Shown piece by piece: positions 8,114 through 17,023 of a stretch of DNA of 64,000 bases. Position 1 is the first letter of the stretch, and every line of letters begins with the position of its first letter. Source of the stretch: Candidatus Gastranaerophilales bacterium. GTDB lineage: Bacteria; Cyanobacteriota; Vampirovibrionia; Gastranaerophilales; Gastranaerophilaceae. Location: positions 1-64,000 of the forward strand of contig CALUYO010000008.1 of assembly GCA_944325005.1 (NCBI GenBank), read 5' to 3'. Under the pieces are notes generated by a model. It did not search any database, was not told the DNA's origin, and saw only the letters and a program-made list of their open reading frames with translations. The position numbers were made by a program, and so were the translations under genes.

Positions 8114-9482
8114 CTACAGCCTCTTTATTCAAGTTTAATAATTCTTTGCTCAAATTAGTAATAGTTCCTGCACCGAGCCCGATTACAACATCATCTTTTT
8201 TCAGTTCAGGATAAAGCGTTTTCGCAACATCAGATATTGAACCTTTAATGTATTCACAAGGAATATTAATACGTTTTGACAGGTCATTTACAAAATTTTC
8301 AGAATTTATTCCGTCAATTGTATCTTCCGAAGCAGCATAAACATCAGTAACAACGACCTTGTCAACCCCTGAAAACGCATCAAGAAATTCATTCCAGAGA
8401 TTTTTCAATCTTGTAAACCTGTGCGGCTGAAAAACTGCAATAATATGTTTTCCGCTCATGCCTTCTGTTGAAGAAAGAGTTGCCTTAATTTCGGTCGGAT
8501 GATGTGCATAATCATCATAAACAGTTATACCGTTAAATTCGGCTGCCTTTTGGAACCTTCTCCCCATACCCGAAAAAGTTTCAAAATGCGGTTTTACAGT
8601 ATTTATATCAACCCCTGCCTGATGCAGGCTTGCAAAAACTGACAAAGCATTATAAACATTGTGTTTCCCGCGGAGAATAATTTTTAAATCAGTTAAAAAT
8701 TCTCCTTTGTAATAAATATCAAATGTTGTACAATCAGGTTTAAAATCAATATTTACAGCTGTATAGTCCGCATCTTGCATCCCGAATGTCAATGTTTTGT
8801 GGCTGTGTAGACTCATAGTTGCCTGACAATCTTTATTTACGAGAACAACTGAATTTTCCGGTATATTTGAAATAAATTTTTCAAATGTTTCCAAAATAGA
8901 TTTCAAGCCGTCTTTATAAAAATCAAGGTGATCGGCTTCAAGATTATTGATAACACATACATTCGGACAATATTTGACAATAGTACCATCGCTTTCATCA
9001 AGTTCTGCACAGAAAAATTTGCCATCCTGGGAATGTGCATTTATCCCGAGTTCCGGAATAATTCCTCCTACAACATAAGATGGTTTGAAGCCGCCTTTTT
9101 CAAGCACGTAAGAGGAAAGTCCGCTTGTTGTAGTTTTTCCGTGCGTCCCCGAATATCCAAGGAAAAATTTTCCCCATTTTGAAATTTCTGCAAGGATATC
9201 TGACCTGTGATAAACTTTTAATCCTAATTCACGAGCGCGTATCATCTCCGGATTATCATCACGAATTGCAGTACTTGCAACAACTATAGCATCAGAAGGT
9301 ACGTTTTCCGCTTTTTGTCCTATATATACTGTTGCTCCTAAATCCCTTAATTTTTGAATATATTTACTGTCCACTATATCAGAACCGGACACTTCGCAGC
9401 CGTTCTCAAGGAGATACTTTGCAAGCCCGCTCATTCCTACTCCGCCTATAGCTATAAAATAATACTTATTTTTTTTGTTCAA
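8100..9482 (-). CDS. murC: UDP-N-acetylmuramate--L-alanine ligase
   Basis: MurC adds the first L-Ala to UDP-MurNAc. The 460-residue protein shows the Rossmann start (AIGGVGMSGLAKYL), the ATP loop GYSGTHGKTTTSGL at about 109-122, the central ELDESDGT and DDYAHHPTEIKATL motifs of MurC, and the C-terminal VIGLGAGTI. It is the first gene of the run. The start is a TTG at 9482 with a weak AGAG site, so expression may be low or the start recognised differently. Confidence 0.95.
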   Translation of the reverse strand: MNKKNKYYFIAIGGVGMSGLAKYLLENGCEVSGSDIVDSKYIQKLRDLGATVYIGQKAENVPSDAIVVASTAIRDDNPEMIRARELGLKVYHRSDILAEISKWGKFFLGYSGTHGKTTTSGLSSYVLEKGGFKPSYVVGGIIPELGINAHSQDGKFFCAELDESDGTIVKYCPNVCVINNLEADHLDFYKDGLKSILETFEKFISNIPENSVVLVNKDCQATMSLHSHKTLTFGMQDADYTAVNIDFKPDCTTFDIYYKGEFLTDLKIILRGKHNVYNALSVFASLHQAGVDINTVKPHFETFSGMGRRFQKAAEFNGITVYDDYAHHPTEIKATLSSTEGMSGKHIIAVFQPHRFTRLKNLWNEFLDAFSGVDKVVVTDVYAASEDTIDGINSENFVNDLSKRINIPCEYIKGSISDVAKTLYPELKKDDVVIGLGAGTITNLSKELLNLNKEAVGVGN

Positions 9483-9601
9483 CTCTCTATCCCTAAATTA
9501 TGTGTTTAACATATTCTATTATAATACATAAAAATTGTAAGTATAATTATTACAAATATTAATATACATTTTTTAGCAATTTTTTTATTTACCGGTTTTA
9601 T

Positions 9602-10183
9602 ATGTGTATGATTAATTCAAGCAATTATATTGGACCGTTAAAGCCGAAATACAATAAAATCCCTGATACTCTTTTTTATGGAGCGCAGGCGCTTGACGCT
9701 GATAATAGGTTATATAATCATTACTGTGCTTTTAATAAAGAGGGGAAGGTTCTGGGGGTAATTGACGGCAAAATGGAAACACTTCATCCGCTTGATGAGA
9801 CATATTTCCCGGGATTAAAAAAGATAAGGTCGTTTAATGTTTATTATATACGTTCACATCAGCATAACTTCGGGAAAAATTTACTTGATTTCGTGCAGGT
9901 ATTAAGCAGACAAAATGGAGGGGAAGGGCGTTTTCACCTGATTGCGAGTGATTGTTATAATGTTGATAAGCCGCCTCATATATTTTATAGAAAATACGGA
10001 ATGAACTCTATTAATGAAGATGTTATAAGGAATATTGATAAATTTATTAGTGGTCTAATTCCTAAGGAAAATCTTGAGACAATTGATATTCCAATGTATT
10101 TTATACCGAAACAATTAGAAAAACAGTGTGTTTCTAAAAAAAGACTGTCATTTTTGAAAAATTTGTTAAAGATGTTTAAATAA
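9602..10183 (+). CDS. Hypothetical protein with a GNAT-like segment
   Basis: I do not recognise this 193-residue protein with certainty. Its middle (about 80-140) resembles a GNAT acetyltransferase: a beta strand (SFNVYYIRS), a possible acetyl-CoA loop and helix (HQHNFGKNLLDFVQVLS), then a strand (RFHLIASDC) and IFYRKYGM, which matches the usual FYxKxGF end of the fold. The N-terminus is Tyr and Pro rich, and the tail is basic. No ribosome site precedes the ATG, and a second ATG lies two codons later. The gene stands alone. Confidence 0.6.
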   Translation: MCMINSSNYIGPLKPKYNKIPDTLFYGAQALDADNRLYNHYCAFNKEGKVLGVIDGKMETLHPLDETYFPGLKKIRSFNVYYIRSHQHNFGKNLLDFVQVLSRQNGGEGRFHLIASDCYNVDKPPHIFYRKYGMNSINEDVIRNIDKFISGLIPKENLETIDIPMYFIPKQLEKQCVSKKRLSFLKNLLKMFK

Positions 10184-10229
10184 ACTAATATATGTAAAAA
10201 TAATTTGCTTACAAAGTGCAAATTTTTTA

Positions 10230-10406
10230 TTATTTAAACATAGATTTATTCATATTAGCCATAGCATACTCAATACATTGAATAATAAATTCATTACGGC
10301 TGATATCTGTTTTTACTGATATGTCATCAATATTTTTAAGCATATTTACATCTAATCTGATGCTAATGACTGTTTTTTCTGTTTTTATAGGTTTAAATTC
10401 TTTCAT
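10230..10406 (-). CDS. Small ribbon-helix-helix DNA-binding protein
   Basis: A 58-residue reading frame starts at the ATG at 10404-10406 and ends at the TAA at 10230-10232. The sequence TVISIRLDVNMLKNIDDIS then KTDISRNEFIIQCIEYAM matches the ribbon-helix-helix fold: one beta strand for the DNA groove and two helices. Such proteins are often antitoxins or copy-number regulators, but no toxin lies beside it. There is no ribosome site. A TATAAT box (10413-10418 on the minus strand) ends six bases before the ATG, which suggests a leaderless mRNA. It diverges from the pilin-like gene at 10515 and may regulate it. Confidence 0.75.
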   Translation of the reverse strand: MKEFKPIKTEKTVISIRLDVNMLKNIDDISVKTDISRNEFIIQCIEYAMANMNKSMFK

Positions 10407-10514
10407 ACAATCATTATATTTTATTTAAGCATCTTAATATATATTCATAAATTAAATACAAATTGTATTGTAAAAACGAATACATGATATATTATAAATC
10501 AGGAGGTAATTTCC

Positions 10515-11216
10515 ATGACTATGATTAATCGAGTATTTGCTCTTGTAAAAATTTTCAAACGTAAGATGCTTGTAAATTATGCATTTACACTGGCAGAAGT
10601 ATTAATAACACTTGGTATTATTGGAGTTGTGGCAGCACTGACAATACCGGTTCTGGTTGAAAACCACAGAGCTGCTGAATTTAGAACGAGGCTTAACACT
10701 GCATATTCCTTAATTGGTCAGGCTATGGAAAGAATGAGAGCGGATGATCTTTCAACATTACCTGATGACTATACTGCTAAATTATTTGTATATTCATTCA
10801 GTAAATATTTTGAATTAGGAGATGAGATAATAACATCTTCTCCTACTCAAAAACAGTACAACTATAAAACTTATAATAAAAAAGTGGCTATTGACTATCC
10901 GATTTTGGATGATGGAATGTTTGGATTAAAAAATGGAATGTATATTTTCATCGAAAATCCGGGTATGAGTTTGTTTGGTTTTAAAATAGGTATATTTGTG
11001 GATATTAACGGGCCCCAAAAAAATCCGAATCTCCTTGGTCATGATCTTTTTGCTTTTCAATTACTGAATGACGGTTTTTTAAAGCCGATGGGTTCAGATG
11101 GAACAGCTTACGATGTAGAGAAATATTGTTCAAAAACGTCAACAGAAAGTTTAAATGGGATTGCCTGTACTTATAAAGCGTTAACAGAGCCTGACTATTT
11201 CAAAAAATTGCCATAA
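10515..11216 (+). CDS. Prepilin-type N-terminal protein (intact)
   Basis: The 233-residue protein has a long leader of 23 residues (MTMINRVFALVKIFKRKMLV) before FTLAEVLITLGIIGVVAAL, the prepilin peptidase site and membrane helix. Its C-terminal part has the shared motif FVDINGPQKNPNLLGHDLFAF and two cysteines. It is probably a minor pilin or pseudopilin exported by a type IV pilus or type II secretion machine encoded elsewhere. AGGAGG stands eight bases before the ATG, so the long leader is real. This is one of two intact copies among five in the window. Confidence 0.85.
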   Translation: MTMINRVFALVKIFKRKMLVNYAFTLAEVLITLGIIGVVAALTIPVLVENHRAAEFRTRLNTAYSLIGQAMERMRADDLSTLPDDYTAKLFVYSFSKYFELGDEIITSSPTQKQYNYKTYNKKVAIDYPILDDGMFGLKNGMYIFIENPGMSLFGFKIGIFVDINGPQKNPNLLGHDLFAFQLLNDGFLKPMGSDGTAYDVEKYCSKTSTESLNGIACTYKALTEPDYFKKLP

Positions 11217-11234
11217 AAGATATTTTAATAATAC

Positions 11235-11266
11235 AAAAAGTGTGTCTATATGCAGACACACTTTTT
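11235..11266. terminator. Bidirectional terminator between the pilin-like gene and leuS
   Basis: A perfect 13-bp stem, AAAAAGTGTGTCT (11235-11247) with AGACACACTTTTT (11254-11266), and a six-base loop. The A and T runs let it stop both convergent genes. Confidence 0.9.
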
Positions 11267-11286
11267 AAAAATTTATTTTTTGTTAT

Positions 11287-13761
11287 TTATTTTACTACAA
11301 TATTTACCAGTTTTTTAGGTACAACAATTGTTTTTACTATTGTTTTTCCTTCCGTCAGTTCTTTTACTTTTTCACTGGATAAAGCAAGCTGTTTTAACTC
11401 CTCTTCTGTTAAAGCTTCATCAGCTTCAATTTTATCTTTTACCTTGCCGTTAATTTGAACAACAAGTGTTATAGAGCTTGCTTTTGCAAGATTTTCATTC
11501 CAATCCGGCCATTTTATGTCGTGAATAGAACCATCACCGCCAAGCTCATGCCATGCTTCTTCTGTCAGATGGACAGCTACAGGAGACATTAATTTGATTA
11601 AGGTAATAATTGCAAAGCTTAAAATTGCCTTATCTTCATCATCAAGATTAGATTTTTTCCCTCTCCAGTCATAAATTGCATTAACAAGTTCTCTATATTT
11701 TGAGATTACTGTATTAAACTGAAAATCATTGGAAATATCATTAGTAATTCCTTTGATCGCAATATGAACTAAACGAAGCATGTCATCGTTATCTTTTCTT
11801 AAGTTTGACGGTAGTGTGTAAGAAAGATTTATATCACCGGCATTTGAGGATATTAGTCTCCAAACTCTGTTTAAGAATTTGTAACACCCTTCAACGCCCG
11901 CATCTGACCAGTCAAAATCACGTGCCGGCGGTGAATCCGATAAAATAAACAATCTTGCGGTATCAGCCCCGTAATTTTCAAAAATTTCATCAGGATCTAC
12001 CGTATTTCCTTTTGATTTAGACATTTTTGATCCGTCTTTCAGGACCATACCTTGAGTTAAAAGATTTTTAAACGGTTCGTCAAAGTCAAGAAGTCCCATA
12101 TCTCTGAGAGCCTTTGTAAAAAATCTTGAATATAAAAGGTGTAAAATAGCATGTTCAATACCACCAACGTATTGATCAACAGGCAGCCATTTGTTTACTT
12201 TATCTTTTGCAAACGGCATTTTATCATTTTTTGCATCTGAATAACGCATATAGTACCAGCTTGAGCAGACAAAAGTATCCATGGTATCTGTTTCACGTTT
12301 TGCTGGACCACCGCAGCAAGGGCAGGTGGTATTTACGAAAGTCTTTGATGTTGTAATCGGAGATTTCCCTACAACGCTAAAATCAACATCTTTTGGAAGC
12401 AATACAGGAAGCTGATCTTCCGGAACAGGCTGAATGCCGCATTTGTCGCAATAAACAACAGGAATTGGAGCCCCCCAGTATCTTTGTCTTGATACAAGCC
12501 AATCTCTTAATCTGTATTGAGTTTTAAATTCTCCGAAGCCGCCGTCAACTGCCTTTTGAGTAATTGCTTTTTTAGCTTCTTCATTTCCCATTCCGTCAAA
12601 TTCATTTGAATTTATAAGAACTCCTGGTTCTGTGTACGCTTCATTTTTGCAATCTGACGGATTTTCGGGATTTTGGATTACAACTTTTAACGGGAGGTTA
12701 TATTTTTTTGCAAAATCAAAGTCACGTGTATCATGTGCAGGTACTGCCATAACAGCACCTGTTCCGTATTCTACAAGTGCGTAATCTGCAGTCCATAGCG
12801 GAAATTTTTCACCGGTAAACGGATTTATACAGTGCGTTCCCAGTGGTACTCCGGTTTTAACTCTGTCAGTTGAGAGTCTTTCAATTTCAGTCATTTTACG
12901 TGCATTAGCGCGGTACGTTTCAACAGCTTCTTTATTTTCCGGAGTTGTTAATTCTTCAATATCTTTATATTCCGGTGCTACTACAAGATAAGTTATGCCG
13001 TGAACAGTATCCGGTCTTGTTGTATAAACAGGGACTTCCAGTTCATTTTCCACAACTTTGAATTTTAAAATTGCTCCTTGAGATTTACCGATCCAGTTTG
13101 CTTGCATTGTTTTAACGTTCTCACCCCAGCCGGTTAATTTGTCCAAATCCTCAAGAAGCACTTCTGCATAGTCTGTAATCTTTAAAAACCACTGTGATAA
13201 ATATTTTTTCTCAACAACGTGGTCACATCTCCAGCATTTGCCGTCAATAACCTGTTCATTTGCAAGAACTGTTCCGCATTCTTCACACCAATTTACAGCG
13301 GCTTCTTTTTTATAGGCAAGACCTTTTTTATATAGTTGAAGAAAAAGCCATTGTGTCCATTTATAATAATCCGGTTTGCAGGTCGTAACTTCTCTGTCCC
13401 AATCGTAGGAAAGTCCAAGCATTTTTAACTGCTTTGTCATATATGCAATATTTTCATCAGTCCAGGTTTCCGGATTTGCGCCGTGTTTCATTGCTGCGTT
13501 TTCAGCGGGAAGCCCGAAGCTATCCCAGCCCATCGGATGAAGAACATTAAACCCGTTCATCTTTTTAAAACGTGCAATTACATCTGTAATTGTATAATTT
13601 CTGACATGTCCCATATGAAGTTTTCCGGATGGGTACGGGAACATAGACAGTGCATAATATTTAGGTTTATCGCTGTCATCAGGTGTTTTAAAAACATCTT
13701 TTTCTTCCCATATTTTTTGCCATTTTTTTTCTATTTCTTGGGGAAAATATGCATCTTTCAT
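11287..13761 (-). CDS. leuS: Leucyl-tRNA synthetase
   Basis: LeuRS charges tRNA-Leu and edits mischarged products. The class I signatures are FPYPSGKLHMGHVRNY (HIGH motif) and KMSKSKGN (KMSKS), with CP1 editing-domain sequence TTRPDTVHGITYLVVAP and VPAHDTRDFDFA between. Zinc-type cysteines occur in the insert (WCEECG, CPCCGG). The C-terminal domain ends VVPKKLVNIVVK. I chose the ATG at 13761 (824 residues, MKDAYFPQEIEKKW) because GGAGAG stands nine bases upstream; the TTG at 13827 would add 22 hydrophobic residues without support. No T-box was recognised upstream. Confidence 0.96.
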   Translation of the reverse strand: MKDAYFPQEIEKKWQKIWEEKDVFKTPDDSDKPKYYALSMFPYPSGKLHMGHVRNYTITDVIARFKKMNGFNVLHPMGWDSFGLPAENAAMKHGANPETWTDENIAYMTKQLKMLGLSYDWDREVTTCKPDYYKWTQWLFLQLYKKGLAYKKEAAVNWCEECGTVLANEQVIDGKCWRCDHVVEKKYLSQWFLKITDYAEVLLEDLDKLTGWGENVKTMQANWIGKSQGAILKFKVVENELEVPVYTTRPDTVHGITYLVVAPEYKDIEELTTPENKEAVETYRANARKMTEIERLSTDRVKTGVPLGTHCINPFTGEKFPLWTADYALVEYGTGAVMAVPAHDTRDFDFAKKYNLPLKVVIQNPENPSDCKNEAYTEPGVLINSNEFDGMGNEEAKKAITQKAVDGGFGEFKTQYRLRDWLVSRQRYWGAPIPVVYCDKCGIQPVPEDQLPVLLPKDVDFSVVGKSPITTSKTFVNTTCPCCGGPAKRETDTMDTFVCSSWYYMRYSDAKNDKMPFAKDKVNKWLPVDQYVGGIEHAILHLLYSRFFTKALRDMGLLDFDEPFKNLLTQGMVLKDGSKMSKSKGNTVDPDEIFENYGADTARLFILSDSPPARDFDWSDAGVEGCYKFLNRVWRLISSNAGDINLSYTLPSNLRKDNDDMLRLVHIAIKGITNDISNDFQFNTVISKYRELVNAIYDWRGKKSNLDDEDKAILSFAIITLIKLMSPVAVHLTEEAWHELGGDGSIHDIKWPDWNENLAKASSITLVVQINGKVKDKIEADEALTEEELKQLALSSEKVKELTEGKTIVKTIVVPKKLVNIVVK

Positions 13762-13843
13762 CTTTTTCTTCTCTCCTAATCTTATGAATGAAATGTTAAC
13801 ACGAATAAAAATTATTAGCAAATTCAAATCTAATTATTTAGCG

Positions 13844-13872
13844 TTGACACCGTTTTTTTTTGCATATATAGC
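13844..13872 (+). promoter_or_regulatory. Strong promoter for a possible small RNA or leader
   Basis: TTGACA (13844-13849) and TATAGC (13867-13872) are 17 bases apart on the plus strand. A transcript from about 13879 would run toward the gene at 14029, which has its own promoter. Inside it, GATAATC at 13874 and GATTATC near 13952 can pair. No open reading frame of note lies in between, so the stretch may be a small RNA or a second, longer leader. Confidence 0.55.
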
Positions 13873-13992
13873 TGATAATCAGGATGTGAGTTCAAAAGTA
13901 AGACGCCATTATTGTGCAAAGCTTATTCTATAGACCTCTGAGAAATTAAAGATGATTATCCAGGGGAACAAACTATGCTTGAAAATTAATAA

Positions 13993-14021
13993 TTTACATT
14001 ATTGAATTTTTAAAGTATAAT
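13993..14021 (+). promoter_or_regulatory. Promoter giving a leaderless mRNA for the gene at 14029
   Basis: TTTACA (13993-13998) and TATAAT (14016-14021) with a 17-base spacer. The -10 box ends seven bases before the ATG at 14029, so the predicted first base of the RNA is at or next to the start codon. Confidence 0.7.
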
Positions 14022-14028
14022 AATTTGT

Positions 14029-14946
14029 ATGAAAAAGTTATCCGTTTTATTATTTACAGCTTTGTTTCTTTTTTCGTTTGCTTCCTCACCGGCGCAGGCA
14101 GGATTTCTTGCTACCCAAAGGGCCCGAATAGAGCAAAATAGGCTGTATAAATCAACTTATAATGAAATTAAAGATGTTATTAACCGGCAATATGTTTATA
14201 CAAATAAATATGACTTAAAAGGCCTGGCTACTCTTTATGCTGATGATTTTGTAAATTCTGACGGGTTTAATAAAGAGGTTTATTTTAAACTCATTGAAGA
14301 AACTTGGAAAGTTTATCCTGATATAGTTTATAAAACGGATATTAAAAATATAGAATTTAGTGATAATTACGCAACTGTTTTTGTTAACGAGATTGCTGTT
14401 GCCACATCCAAAGAGGATATAGGAGACTTTGTTGCAATAGGTGAACTATATTCGACTTCCCAATGTGTTTATCATCTCGAAAAACGTGGTGCTAAATGGC
14501 TGATTAATTCCGAAAAAGTTATTGAAGAAACGTCAACTCTCAAATACGGCGATGCCAGATATACAAATATAGAGTTGAACGCTCCAAAACAAATAGGTGC
14601 AGGTAAGTATTACACAGCTACGTTAAAAGTTGATGCACCTAAGGATAGCGTTGTTATAGCATCTATAAATAAAGAAAATATCGTATATCCGCAGACGAAA
14701 TCAGATGATGCTTTTCGAAAAATGCCTGATGATAATATTCTTGAAAGGGTATTTTTGTCTAATAAAGATAATGTGAATGAATATACTGTTGCTTCGATAG
14801 GTATTACAAAAGCAGAGAATTACTCTGATAATCAGGTAAGAGTATATATGGGCGGGCTTGCATTTATCATGACAAGAGTTAATGTGGTTCCCGAAAATAA
14901 GTATATAAAACTTGAAGAAAATCTAAAAGCAGAAAGTAAAAAATAA
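14029..14946 (+). CDS. Secreted protein with an NTF2/SnoaL-like N-terminal part
   Basis: The 305-residue protein starts with a clear Sec signal peptide (MKKLSVLLFTALFLFSFASS, then PAQA with cleavage near residue 24). Residues about 40-170 look like an NTF2-like alpha+beta domain (LKGLATLYADDFVNSDGF, then FKLIEETWKVYPDI, and repeated strands up to KWLINSEKVIEE). The C-terminal part is beta-rich with no motif I know. It probably works outside the inner membrane. Its role is unknown. No ribosome site is present; the promoter is placed for a leaderless message. lspA follows after three bases. Confidence 0.7.
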   Translation: MKKLSVLLFTALFLFSFASSPAQAGFLATQRARIEQNRLYKSTYNEIKDVINRQYVYTNKYDLKGLATLYADDFVNSDGFNKEVYFKLIEETWKVYPDIVYKTDIKNIEFSDNYATVFVNEIAVATSKEDIGDFVAIGELYSTSQCVYHLEKRGAKWLINSEKVIEETSTLKYGDARYTNIELNAPKQIGAGKYYTATLKVDAPKDSVVIASINKENIVYPQTKSDDAFRKMPDDNILERVFLSNKDNVNEYTVASIGITKAENYSDNQVRVYMGGLAFIMTRVNVVPENKYIKLEENLKAESKK

Positions 14947-14949
14947 GAA

Positions 14950-15411
14950 ATGGAAAAGACAAGTAAGTTTATATATTTTGTAGTCTGTTATGTGTTTTTT
15001 ATATTTACAGACTTATACCTTTCTAACATTATGGTTGAAAAACTTACTGATGGCTATAAGCTTTCAAACCCTGTATTTTCTCTAAATTATATACAAAATA
15101 CCGGTGCTGCTTTTAGTATTTTGAAAGATTCGCGTGAGTTGTTAATTATTCTTTCGGTCGTGGCTCTTGTTCTTTTAGCTCTATATGTTATAAAACACTT
15201 AAAGTCAATTTCGCTCAAGTCCTGTTTTTTTATTGCCATTTTATCTGCGGGAATTGCCGGAAATCTTCATGAACGAATAGCATACGGATTTGTAAGAGAT
15301 TATTTCCAGCTTAATTTTGTTAATTTCCCTGTTTTTAATATTTCCGATATATTCATTAATATTGGTGTAATTGCGTTAATAATTTTAATACTAATAAAGA
15401 AAAATAAATGA
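14950..15411 (+). CDS. lspA: Lipoprotein signal peptidase (signal peptidase II)
   Basis: LspA cuts the signal peptide from prolipoproteins in the inner membrane. The 153-residue protein has four hydrophobic segments and the family motifs NTGAAFSIL, FVRDYF and FPVFNISDIFINIG, which hold the two catalytic Asp residues. A usual GNLIDR segment reads GNLHER here. It lies three bases after the secreted-protein gene and overlaps the next gene by ATGA, so the genes are translated together. Confidence 0.92.
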   Translation: MEKTSKFIYFVVCYVFFIFTDLYLSNIMVEKLTDGYKLSNPVFSLNYIQNTGAAFSILKDSRELLIILSVVALVLLALYVIKHLKSISLKSCFFIAILSAGIAGNLHERIAYGFVRDYFQLNFVNFPVFNISDIFINIGVIALIILILIKKNK

Positions 15412-16310
15412 TTATTTACATTGACGAAAATGACGAGAATAAACGACTGGACAGTTTCTTAGCAGAAATTACTCCGGATTTGTCGCGTTCAAAAATTCAA
15501 AATTTTATTAAAACCGGAGATATAAAAATTAACGGTGACGGAAAGAAGCCTTCCTATGTTCTAAAAGAAAATGACCGGATTGATTTTAACATCCCAGAAA
15601 AAGAAAGTTTAAATATTAAACCGCAGAATATACCGCTTGATATTATTTATGAGGATGAAAATATGCTTGTTGTAAATAAACCGTCTGGCATGCTCACACA
15701 TCCGACCTCTCTTGAGCGCGAAAACACCCTCGTCAATGCATTATTATACAAATATGGTGATAATTTATCTGATATAAACGGAGAATTCAGGCGAGGCATT
15801 TTGCACAGACTTGATAGAAATACTTCAGGTCTGCTTATGGTTGCAAAAAATAACAAAGCACATGAATTTCTTGCCGAACAAATAAAATCTCATTCAGTTA
15901 CAAAAAAATACCGTGCAATTGTTAAAGGTGTCATAGATAAAGATGAATTCGAAATAAACGAACCAATCGACAGAAACCCAAAACAACCGCATAAAATGAT
16001 GGTTAGCCCTGAAGGCAAGCCAAGCAGAACAATAGTAAAAGTTATTGAAAGATTCAAGGATGCAACATATGTTGAATTAACCTTGATTACAGGCAGAACC
16101 CATCAAATAAGAGTTCACATGAAAAGCATTAATCATCCGGTTTACAATGACTCTTTATACGGAGCAGGCTGCGGCAAAGTTAAAACTGAAGAACAGGTTT
16201 TACAGTCATACTTTTTGAGGTTTACAAAACCTTTTGGAGATGAAATAATAGAATTGCAAATTGAACCCGATGAAAAACTCAAAAAGGTATTAAAATATTT
16301 AAGGAGCTGA
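15408..16310 (+). CDS. RluA/RluD family 23S rRNA pseudouridine synthase
   Basis: These enzymes convert uridines in rRNA to pseudouridine. The protein (300 residues) has an N-terminal S4 RNA-binding domain (ENKRLDSFLAEITPDLSRSKIQNFIKTG) and the catalytic motif HRLDRNTSGLLMVAK, with Asp as nucleophile, followed by GRTHQIRVHM. The length and order fit RluD-type enzymes; the exact target uridines cannot be assigned from sequence alone. Overlap of four bases with lspA is common in bacteria. Confidence 0.9.
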   Translation: MIIYIDENDENKRLDSFLAEITPDLSRSKIQNFIKTGDIKINGDGKKPSYVLKENDRIDFNIPEKESLNIKPQNIPLDIIYEDENMLVVNKPSGMLTHPTSLERENTLVNALLYKYGDNLSDINGEFRRGILHRLDRNTSGLLMVAKNNKAHEFLAEQIKSHSVTKKYRAIVKGVIDKDEFEINEPIDRNPKQPHKMMVSPEGKPSRTIVKVIERFKDATYVELTLITGRTHQIRVHMKSINHPVYNDSLYGAGCGKVKTEEQVLQSYFLRFTKPFGDEIIELQIEPDEKLKKVLKYLRS

Positions 16311-16315
16311 TAACC

Positions 16316-16681
16316 ATGCAAAAAGCCATATCAATACTAGCAACGCTGATTTTATGTTTTTTACTGCTAATGAACTATCAAGATACAGCAGGAATAACAA
16401 TTTTAAGCAGTAAAATCGCACAAATTCTGAATATTGCCCCCTATTCTATTAACCTTAATATGGCTTTATATACTTTGATAATATTTATTCTCGGAGAAAT
16501 TGCAGCAATATTTTTCTTTGCTCCTCTCTATACATCTCTGAAAGAAAAATTTAATGCATACAAGCGAGAATTAGAAAAGGGTTCAATATCTAATACATCT
16601 GCAGAGGCAAAAATTCAGGTGCTTGAGAACAAAATTACCGTACTTGAAAAAGCACTTGATGACGCTTTAAAAAATAAATAG
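16316..16681 (+). CDS. LapA-like small membrane protein with coiled coil
   Basis: The 121-residue protein has two membrane helices (about 3-20 and 48-72, YTLIIFILGEIAAIFFFAPLY) and a C-terminal coiled coil (EAKIQVLENKITVLEKALDDAL). This matches the general plan of LapA/DUF1049 proteins. AAGGAG lies nine bases before the ATG. It follows the pseudouridine synthase by five bases. Function unknown. Confidence 0.65.
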   Translation: MQKAISILATLILCFLLLMNYQDTAGITILSSKIAQILNIAPYSINLNMALYTLIIFILGEIAAIFFFAPLYTSLKEKFNAYKRELEKGSISNTSAEAKIQVLENKITVLEKALDDALKNK

Positions 16682-16685
16682 AGAT

Positions 16686-16967
16686 TTACTCAATAAAACT
16701 TATATTCTCAGTTAAATTTTGCTTTATCTTTTTAACCAGCTCCTCAGGAGCAATTTCTAATGCTTCTGCAATTCTCCAAAAAGTAGAAAATTGCATATCT
16801 GATTTTGCCAGTTCAACATCTGACCAGATAGATTTTGAAACATTCAGTTCATTTGAAATCAAACTTATTGATTTACCTGTCGTTATTCGTAATTCTTTAA
16901 TAGTTTTAGCTACAGCAGTCAATAATAATTGCCGTTTTTCTTTATTTTCAGGTTGCATAATTTTCAT
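16686..16967 (-). CDS. XRE-family regulator
   Basis: The 93-residue protein holds a helix-turn-helix of the lambda-repressor type: TTGKSISLISNELNVSKSIWSDVELAKSDM, then STFWRIAEALEIAPEELVKKI. It diverges from the pilin-like gene at 17024, as the XRE gene at 3156 diverges from its pilin gene, so the two may be functionally paired. There is no ribosome site; TATAAC (16974-16979, minus strand) ends six bases before the ATG, which suggests a leaderless message. Confidence 0.85.
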   Translation of the reverse strand: MKIMQPENKEKRQLLLTAVAKTIKELRITTGKSISLISNELNVSKSIWSDVELAKSDMQFSTFWRIAEALEIAPEELVKKIKQNLTENISFIE

Positions 16968-17023
16968 GCTAATGTTATAATAGTAATGTACTGTTCGGAA
17001 TTACCTACAATATAAAGGAAAAT

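Noticed and set aside
13762-13843. T-box or other leucine riboswitch before leuS
   Set aside because: No T-box sequence or terminator/antiterminator pair was found in the leader.
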